This document shows, in pieces, positions 5,091-9,805 of a stretch of 9,805 nt of DNA. Origin of the DNA: an uncultured Erysipelotrichaceae bacterium (GTDB taxonomy: Bacteria; Bacillota_I; Bacilli_A; RF39; UBA660); NCBI GenBank assembly GCA_902772675.1, contig CACYBN010000049.1, forward strand, positions 1 through 9,805, written 5' to 3'. A program made the position numbers and the translations under genes. The notes beneath the pieces were generated by a model. It was given only the letters and a program-made list of their open reading frames with translations. It had not been told where the DNA came from and ran no database searches. How positions within the stretch are numbered: position 1 is the first letter of the stretch; every line of letters begins with the position of its first letter.

Positions 5091-6737
5091 AATAAATAAA
5101 TTTGCTTTTTTAATTTTTTCTTCTGCTGAAATTAAAGCCTCTACTACTTTAGGATTAAATTTAGTTCCACTATTCTCTTTAATCTTTTCAATAATATTAG
5201 ATTCACCTTTACTATCTAAATAATTATATTCTAGTGCAACTGATAATACTTGAGCAGCTATAGGTATTTCATCACCTTTTAATTTATTAGGATATCCTTT
5301 TCCATCAAATCTTTCTTCATGATATAAAATTATTTCTTTAGCATAGTGATTAAATATTCTATCTGTATTTCTATATAATACACTATCAAATATAGTTAAA
5401 CCTATTTGAGGATGTCCTTTAATAATAGCTAATTCTTCAGAATTCCAATCTGTTTTAGTTAAGAGTTTTTTAGGTAAAGTAAATAATCCAATATTATAAT
5501 ATTTAGATGCTTCAGTAATCTTTTGAATTCTCATATCATCAGTTTTATATTCTGGATATTTATTAGATAATTCTCTCATAATTAAGTTAACTGCAGAAGA
5601 TGTTCTTTTTATATCTAATTCACAATCACATAAATATGATTTAACTAATAGTTTTAATACATTTTTTATATCTTGATGTTGAGTTAAAACTATTTCATTT
5701 AATGAGTTATTAGCTTTATATAATTTTATTAATATATTCATTCTATGTTTAATAATTTTTACATTAAATGGTTTTTCTAGTACATCAGCGATTGGATAAT
5801 TATAAGCTTTATCTCTTACTTCTTGTTTATCACTAGATATTATTACTACAGGTAATTTAGTTAATAGATTAACTCTACTCATATAATCTAATACTTCAAA
5901 ACCAGTTACTTCAGGCATATTTAAATCTAAGAACATACCAATAAAATTAGCTTTTTTATTAATAGTATTATTATCTAAATTCTTTCCTATAAGATCTATT
6001 GCTTCTTTACCACTCTTACAAACTACTACTTTATATTGATCTTTAAAGATTCTAGCTATTAAATTACAAGTAACTTGATCATCATCTACGATTAATATTG
6101 TTTTTTCTCCTTGATTGGCATTATTAATCATATTATTACTTAATAATTCTGAAATCTCAGGAAATTCATTAGATAAATCTGATAAAATACTACCTATATA
6201 TTCAGTAATACTTTTTATTTCTGGCTCATGAGAAGTACAGTTAATATTAATAATTCTATTTAATTTAATAATTGAATCAGATACATTATCAAATATCTTT
6301 TTCTCTTTTTGTTCTAGTTCTTCTTCTCTTTTAGATTTTTCTACTTTTCTAGGAGTATTATCTGCTTTATCCGTTAATACTAAAGTTACTTTTCTTTTAT
6401 CTTCAGTTTCTATTACTCTAATTATATTAATAAACCATTCATATTCATCTTCAGATACTTTCTTTCTATATTTGTATCTTAAGTCTTCATCAGTTGCAAT
6501 TTTACTCTCTACAGTTCTTACATCCATTGTTTCTATTAAACCATTTAAATCATCTGGATGAATAACCTCTACTAATTCATTATAATAATTTGTAAAAGCA
6601 TCTTCTTTAATACATTCTAATTTACCATCTTTTTCAGTATATTCTTTTACAATATCATTTAAAGTATCTATTATATATATCTTTCTAAATACTTTTGAAA
6701 TAGTGCTTTGAATAGATTTGATATAGTTATCGTTCAT
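5082..6737 (-). CDS. Response regulator with PAS-like, REC and degenerate HD-GYP domains
   Basis: A 551-residue signalling protein. Residues ~20-125 look PAS-like (IHPDDLNGL at 59-67; YEWFINIIRVIE near 99-110). Residues ~130-150 are a charged coiled coil. REC covers ~212-335, with acidic pocket Asp218-Asp220, phosphoacceptor Asp271 (FLDLNMPEVTGF), Ser301/302 and Lys322 (EKPF). Residues ~345-550 align with HD-GYP phosphodiesterases: GHPQIG (441-446), YHEERFDGKGYP (472-483), KLKGDEIPIAAQV (485-497). Key ligands are changed: the HD of HDIGK is Tyr414-Asn415, the second His of the YHHE motif is Glu474, and the usual VAD-x-x-D is VALEYNYL. Active HD-GYP enzymes hydrolyse cyclic dinucleotides; this one is likely inactive and may bind ligand or partner. 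Start supported by AGGAG. It has its own extended -10 promoter, after the receiver/Hpt unit. Confidence 0.85.
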   Translation of the reverse strand: MNDNYIKSIQSTISKVFRKIYIIDTLNDIVKEYTEKDGKLECIKEDAFTNYYNELVEVIHPDDLNGLIETMDVRTVESKIATDEDLRYKYRKKVSEDEYEWFINIIRVIETEDKRKVTLVLTDKADNTPRKVEKSKREEELEQKEKKIFDNVSDSIIKLNRIININCTSHEPEIKSITEYIGSILSDLSNEFPEISELLSNNMINNANQGEKTILIVDDDQVTCNLIARIFKDQYKVVVCKSGKEAIDLIGKNLDNNTINKKANFIGMFLDLNMPEVTGFEVLDYMSRVNLLTKLPVVIISSDKQEVRDKAYNYPIADVLEKPFNVKIIKHRMNILIKLYKANNSLNEIVLTQHQDIKNVLKLLVKSYLCDCELDIKRTSSAVNLIMRELSNKYPEYKTDDMRIQKITEASKYYNIGLFTLPKKLLTKTDWNSEELAIIKGHPQIGLTIFDSVLYRNTDRIFNHYAKEIILYHEERFDGKGYPNKLKGDEIPIAAQVLSVALEYNYLDSKGESNIIEKIKENSGTKFNPKVVEALISAEEKIKKANLFIQK

Positions 6738-6759
6738 ACTACCAACTCCTATTATAATT

Positions 6760-6768
6760 AGTATATCA
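6760..6768 (-). promoter_or_regulatory. Extended -10 promoter of the HD-type regulator gene
   Basis: The minus strand reads TG-A-TATACT (hexamer 6760-6765). Transcription would start near 6753, before the AGGAG that precedes the start codon at 6737. A nearer TATAAT (6751-6756) is too close to the ribosome binding site to be the -10 box. Confidence 0.5.
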
Positions 6769-6775
6769 TAAAAAC

Positions 6776-6801
6776 AAAAAAAAGACTATAAAAGTCTTTT
6801 T
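6776..6801 (-). terminator. Terminator after the CheY-like gene
   Basis: A 9-bp stem (AAAAAGACT at 6779-6787, AGTCTTTTT at 6793-6801) around a 5-base loop, followed on the minus strand by a T-run interrupted by one G. It includes part of the CheY-like stop codon (6800-6802) and separates that gene from the HD-type regulator. Confidence 0.78.
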
Positions 6802-7183
6802 ATTGCATTGAACTTATACTAATTGTTTTTTCAATTATTTTTCTAACACTTTCCATAGTAAAAGGTTTCTTTAATACATCAATAATTGGATATTCAAATG
6901 CTTTTTCAATTACTTCCATATTATCATCCCCAGTTATTATAGATGTAGGTACTTTTGTAAACATATCATTTTGTTTTAAGAAATCAAGTACTGCAAAACC
7001 ATCTACTTCAGGCATATTTAAATCTAAAAGTAGACCAACAACATCATTTAAATCATTCTTTTGTATAGTTTGAATACAATCTCTACCATTAAAAGCTCCG
7101 ACTACTTCATATTCGTTTTCAAAAGCCTTTCTTGCTATATTTACAATTATACTAGAATCATCTGCTACTATGATTTTTTTCAT
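6800..7183 (-). CDS. CheY-like single-domain response regulator
   Basis: A 127-residue receiver domain with no output domain. Visible motifs: acidic pocket Asp8-Asp9 (VADDSS), phosphoacceptor Asp54 (LLDLNMPEVDGF), Thr84 (IITGDD) and Lys106 (LKKPF), all in the expected positions. It is clearly related to the receiver of the neighbouring HD-type regulator: both share DLNMPEV and a KAxxYPIxDVLxKPF block, suggesting duplication. It follows the Hpt gene with a single base between stop and start, and its GGAGGG ribosome binding site lies in the last two Hpt codons (Glu-Gly), so the two are translationally linked. A single-domain receiver beside an Hpt protein fits a phosphate shuttle or sink, or a partner that acts by binding other proteins. 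There are no chemotaxis genes nearby. Confidence 0.92.
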   Translation of the reverse strand: MKKIIVADDSSIIVNIARKAFENEYEVVGAFNGRDCIQTIQKNDLNDVVGLLLDLNMPEVDGFAVLDFLKQNDMFTKVPTSIITGDDNMEVIEKAFEYPIIDVLKKPFTMESVRKIIEKTISISSMQ

Positions 7184-7184
7184 A

Positions 7185-7544
7185 TTATCCCTCCAAGTAT
7201 TCTTTTACTAAACCAATAATACTATCATATTCATTCATATATGAATTAAAGTTATTATTGATAAATTCCATATCATTACCTTTTCCAGCTAATTCATGTT
7301 GATAAGAAGTATCTGCTAATTTCATAAAACCTAAATACTTACAGTCGCTTTTAATAGAATGAGCTAATATTCCATAATTTTCTGTATCACTACTGTTTTT
7401 AAATGTTTCTAATTGTTGTTTTCTTTCTTGATATGAAGAATAAAAATCATTTAAAGTCTCATTATAAAAATCCTCATCACCTAATAACTCTAAAGCAGCA
7501 TCAATATCAACATTTTTTTCTCTTAAAAAGTCAATTGTCTTCAT
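7185..7544 (-). CDS. Hpt-domain histidine phosphotransfer protein
   Basis: A 119-residue all-helical protein forming one Hpt domain. The phosphoaccepting site is His62 in AHSIKSDCKYLG, matching the H-S-x-K-G-x-x-x-x-x-G pattern except that the usual small Gly after Lys65 is Ser66; Gly72 is kept. Helix-rich flanks (residues ~13-48 and ~73-116) complete the bundle, and the length is that of a stand-alone Hpt. It would carry phosphate between a sensor kinase and receivers, presumably the CheY-like protein encoded one base downstream and perhaps the HD-type regulator. No kinase lies in the window. The gene has an extended -10 promoter and an AGGAGG-type site (GGAGGG) before the ATG. Confidence 0.88.
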   Translation of the reverse strand: MKTIDFLREKNVDIDAALELLGDEDFYNETLNDFYSSYQERKQQLETFKNSSDTENYGILAHSIKSDCKYLGFMKLADTSYQHELAGKGNDMEFINNNFNSYMNEYDSIIGLVKEYLEG

Positions 7545-7561
7545 ATAACCCTCCTATTATC

Positions 7562-7570
7562 ATTTTACCA
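7562..7570 (-). promoter_or_regulatory. Extended -10 promoter of the Hpt/CheY-like operon
   Basis: The minus strand reads TG-G-TAAAAT (hexamer 7562-7567), about 18 bases before the Hpt ATG and just ahead of its ribosome binding site. The -35 position (TAATAC, 7585-7590) is weak. It lies immediately after the terminator of the upstream gene. Confidence 0.55.
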
Positions 7571-7589
7571 TAATTATTTAAAGAGTATT

Positions 7590-7618
7590 AAAAAAAAAGA
7601 ATAATTGACATAATTATT
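7590..7618 (-). terminator. Terminator after the 210-aa unknown gene
   Basis: On the minus strand AATAATT (7612-7618) pairs with AATTATT (7600-7606) around a 5-base loop, followed by C and nine T's (7590-7598). The stem is short and AT-only, but the T-run is long and the position, directly after the stop codon, is right. Confidence 0.65.
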
Positions 7619-7621
7619 ACA

Positions 7622-8254
7622 TTATTTATCACTTATTCCTTTTTGATCTGATCTTTTTTTAGAAATAGTACTTTCATATTTAGAATGAAAACTACCAATA
7701 GTTCTAGATAAAATATCAAGTTCTTCTGGTTTAGCTAATAAAGAATCTATATCATCACCGAAAGATATTAATCCATCTATAATACCTTTAGCTATTCTAT
7801 AATAAGAGAAGAATTCACCAAAATCTTCAATCTTACTTTTTCCTTGAAGATACTCTAAAAATTCATATGGTCCCTTAAAAAAAACTAATAATGTATCAAA
7901 TAGTAATTCCCCCTTCTCTTCTGGAGTTGTATTTGATATTTTCTCTTTAACTCTATCTATTTCAGAAGTATTTCCACTTTTTAAAGCTGATATTAAATCT
8001 ACATAATAATCCATTAGCTTAATATCTTCACATTTAGGTATTTCAATTTCTGTTATTTTTTTATGGATATCAATAAAATCCAAAAAGAATGTTGTAATTT
8101 TATTAGCTACTAATAACTCAGCATCATTTGATGGACTAAATACTACTTCTCTTGCTCTAGCAATATTATTATAATTATTAATTCCACCTATTAATTCAGG
8201 ATATTTTTTTAAGTTGTCATAATATTCTTCTAATTGTTCATCAATACTCCCCAT
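7622..8254 (-). CDS. Hypothetical protein co-transcribed with der
   Basis: A 210-residue protein that I do not recognise. It is predicted to be mostly alpha-helical and soluble, with an acidic N-terminus (MGSIDEQLEEYYDNLKKYPE), several aromatic-rich helices (TTFFLDFIDIHKKI; FFSYYRIAKGIIDGLISF near 148-165) and a basic, charged C-terminal tail (KKRSDQKGISDK). No signal peptide, membrane segment or cysteine motif is seen beyond a single Cys. The ATG lies 12 bases after the der stop codon, with no clear Shine-Dalgarno sequence, so translation probably depends on coupling to der; no later in-frame start is near. A terminator follows. Co-transcription hints at a ribosome- or GTPase-related role, but that is only context. 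Confidence 0.75.
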   Translation of the reverse strand: MGSIDEQLEEYYDNLKKYPELIGGINNYNNIARAREVVFSPSNDAELLVANKITTFFLDFIDIHKKITEIEIPKCEDIKLMDYYVDLISALKSGNTSEIDRVKEKISNTTPEEKGELLFDTLLVFFKGPYEFLEYLQGKSKIEDFGEFFSYYRIAKGIIDGLISFGDDIDSLLAKPEELDILSRTIGSFHSKYESTISKKRSDQKGISDK

Positions 8255-8266
8255 ATTAACGCCAAT

Positions 8267-9568
8267 CTATTCGTCTTTATTCTTAAACTGTAGAATTATT
8301 GGAGTTCCTTCTAGTTCAAAATTCTCTCTCAATTTATTCTCTAAATATCTTTCATAAGAAAAATGTACTAATTTTTTACTATTTACATGGAAAGTAAATT
8401 TAGGTGGTTTTGTTCCTGATTGATTAACAAAATATATTTTTAGTCTTTTACCTTTATATGAAGGAGGTATATTTAATTCATAAGCATCATTAATTACATC
8501 ATTTAAAACGCTAGTCTTAATCTCTCTTTTAATATTTTCTCCTACTTTTACTATTTCAGGCATGATAGTATGAATTCTTTTTTTAGTTTTTGCACTTACA
8601 AATACAACTGGACAATATGTAATAAATTGAAATTCATTTCTAACTTTTTTCATATAATTAGCAATTGATTCATCAGAAACAGTATCCCATTTATTAATAA
8701 CAATTATTAATCCTTTTCCTTTTTCAAGTACATAACCTGCGATATGTTTATCTTGCTCTATAATACCTTCTTCAGCATTTACTACTAGTAAACAAATATC
8801 ACTTCGATCAATAGCTTTCATACTTCTAAGTAAAGAATATTTTTCAATAGATTCAAATACTTTACCTTTTTTTCTCATACCAGCAGTATCAATAACAACA
8901 TATTCTTCATCATTATATTTTAATACTGTATCTACTGCATCTCTAGTAGTTCCTGCTACATCACTAACTATTACTCTTTCTTCATTTAATAAAGCATTGA
9001 TAAGACTACTTTTACCTACATTAGGTCTACCTACTACAGAGAATTTTAATCTATTATCCTCTACTTCTTCTTTTTCATTAAAGTCTTTAGTAATTTCTTC
9101 CATTAATTCATAGAATCCTTGACCAGATTCTCCACTAACAGGAATATAAGTATCAAAACCTAATTCATAGAAATCAAATTCATGTTTTAAATAATTTTTA
9201 GAATCTACTTTATTAATTACTACTATAACTTTTTTATTTGATTTTCTAAGAATATCTCTAACAACTAAATCATTAGAAGTTATTCCTTCTTTACCATCTA
9301 CTATAAATAAAACTAAATCAGCTTCTTCAATAGCAATCTCTGCTTGGATTCTTATTTCATCATTAAATACTTCATTAGCTGCATCAATACCACCAGTATC
9401 TATCACATTAAATCTATAATTATTAAACTTACCTTCACTATAAATACGATCTCTAGTTACACCTGGATTATCTTCTATTATAGCTATTTTAGTACCTACC
9501 ATTTTATTAAAAATAGTACTTTTACCTACATTAGGTCTACCTACTAAAGCTATTGTTGGTAATTTCAT
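8267..9568 (-). CDS. der: Ribosome-assembly GTPase Der (EngA)
   Basis: A 433-residue double GTPase needed for maturation of the 50S ribosomal subunit. G domain 1: GRPNVGKST (10-18), PGVTRD (35-40), DTGG (57-60), NKVD (119-122). G domain 2: GRPNVGKSS (180-188), AGTTRD (205-210), DTAGM (227-231), NKWD (292-295). The C-terminal KH-like domain (~350-433) carries the typical NIPPSYKGKRLKIYF and GTKPPKFTFHVN stretches. The length is the family norm and all motifs are intact. The start is supported by GGCGGTGAT just upstream. It is the only gene in the window ending in TAG. A near-consensus promoter lies upstream, after the EngB gene's terminator; the 210-aa unknown gene follows 12 bases after its stop. 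Confidence 0.98.
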   Translation of the reverse strand: MKLPTIALVGRPNVGKSTIFNKMVGTKIAIIEDNPGVTRDRIYSEGKFNNYRFNVIDTGGIDAANEVFNDEIRIQAEIAIEEADLVLFIVDGKEGITSNDLVVRDILRKSNKKVIVVINKVDSKNYLKHEFDFYELGFDTYIPVSGESGQGFYELMEEITKDFNEKEEVEDNRLKFSVVGRPNVGKSSLINALLNEERVIVSDVAGTTRDAVDTVLKYNDEEYVVIDTAGMRKKGKVFESIEKYSLLRSMKAIDRSDICLLVVNAEEGIIEQDKHIAGYVLEKGKGLIIVINKWDTVSDESIANYMKKVRNEFQFITYCPVVFVSAKTKKRIHTIMPEIVKVGENIKREIKTSVLNDVINDAYELNIPPSYKGKRLKIYFVNQSGTKPPKFTFHVNSKKLVHFSYERYLENKLRENFELEGTPIILQFKNKDE

Positions 9569-9596
9569 AATATCACCGCCTTTTTAAATCAATAAT

Positions 9597-9624
9597 ATTT
9601 TACTTAATTTTTATTTTTTGTCAA
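9597..9624 (-). promoter_or_regulatory. Promoter of der
   Basis: On the minus strand a consensus -35 TTGACA (9619-9624) is followed by 16 bases and -10 TAAAAT (9597-9602). This is the only perfect -35 box found in the window. Transcription would start near 9590, giving a leader of about 20 bases with the GGCGGTGAT site. Confidence 0.7.
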
Positions 9625-9633
9625 ATAAGAAAA

Positions 9634-9670
9634 AAGATTAGATAATATCTACTGATAAATTATCAATCTT
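9634..9670 (-). terminator. Terminator embedded in the 3' end of the EngB gene
   Basis: On the minus strand AAGATT-GATAAT (9659-9670) pairs with ATTATC-AATCTT (9634-9646), with one bulged T and a 12-base loop, followed by a T-rich run. The stop codon and the last ten codons or so lie within the hairpin. It separates this gene from der. Confidence 0.6.
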
Positions 9671-9805
9671 AGTTAATATCTCATCTCTTCCTTGTTTAGT
9701 ATTACTAGAGAATAATACTATATCATCTCCAACTACTAACTTAAAACTATCTATTAATTGCTTATATGTTTTATCCTTTTTAGAAGTTGGTACTTTATCT
9801 GCTTT
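9638..9805 (-). CDS. engB: Ribosome-assembly GTPase EngB (YsxC/YihA), C-terminal part
   Basis: The final 55 codons of a GTPase gene whose 5' end lies beyond the window. The visible part opens at KADKVPTSKKDK, the G4 base-recognition motif (T/N-K-x-D) and following basic stretch of EngB, and continues with VLFSSNTKQGRDEI, the G5-type S-S-x-T-K-x-G motif of this family. EngB assists late assembly of the 50S subunit. Der (8267-9568) follows on the same strand but has its own promoter. The family call is based on these two motifs only; the G1-G3 motifs are outside the window. Confidence 0.9.
   Translation of the reverse strand, partial: KADKVPTSKKDKTYKQLIDSFKLVVGDDIVLFSSNTKQGRDEILTKIDNLSVDII

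Noticed and set aside
9344..9547. Plus-strand open frame of 67 codons
   Set aside because: Lies wholly antisense within der, with low-complexity Ile/Ser/Thr/Tyr content and no start signals.

Overview
The window looks like chromosomal DNA of a very AT-rich, low-GC Gram-positive bacterium (Bacillota, Bacilli-like). Evidence: strong Shine-Dalgarno sequences of the AGGAGG type, promoters that mostly use a TGn-extended -10 box, A/T-ending codons, and a gene set (HIT protein, PrsA-type foldase, RecX, omega, SseB-like protein, Der, EngB) typical of that phylum. Very low GC, compact spacing and Asn-rich low-complexity tails fit an uncultivated gut Bacilli lineage (RF39-like); that placement is inference. 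The code appears standard: the Trp codons I checked are TGG, and no gene ends in TGA (one TAG, the rest TAA).

Layout. Bases 1-1302 (+ strand): the 3' end of a HIT-family gene, then a PrsA-like parvulin foldase with its own promoter. A bidirectional terminator at 1302-1337 separates it from a mostly minus-strand block. Reading that block rightwards along the window (so against transcription): recX (1331-2068); rpoZ (2108-2314), with a striking 14-bp inverted repeat in its leader; a PflX-like radical SAM protein (2403-3284) overlapping a Cys-rich protein (3277-3810); an SseB-like protein (4137-4829); a PAS/REC/degenerate HD-GYP regulator (5082-6737); a CheY-like receiver (6800-7183); an Hpt protein (7185-7544); an unknown 210-aa protein (7622-8254); the GTPase Der (8267-9568); and the C-terminal end of the GTPase EngB (9638-9805).

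Two small plus-strand genes sit inside the minus-strand block. One (3902-4123) encodes a Gly-Pro-His repeat peptide interrupted by an in-frame TGA. It has an extended -10 promoter, a perfect ribosome binding site and a terminator, and it is transcribed divergently from the Cys-rich/radical SAM pair through -35 boxes that overlap. The other (4906-5058) encodes a 50-aa protein with an Asn-rich tail, placed between the SseB-like gene and the HD regulator.

How they work together. 5082-7544 looks like a small phosphorelay module: His phosphotransfer protein, single-domain receiver, and a receiver-bearing effector whose HD-GYP core has lost most metal ligands. No histidine kinase lies in the window, so the phosphate source is elsewhere. 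Der and EngB are both ribosome-assembly GTPases. Several terminators are built into the 3' coding ends of genes, a sign of compaction. No tRNA, rRNA, CRISPR array, insertion sequence or phage gene was seen, and no stretch over 300 bases lacks a gene. The most unusual parts are the interrupted repeat peptide with its shared divergent promoter, the rpoZ leader hairpin and the degenerate HD-GYP regulator.
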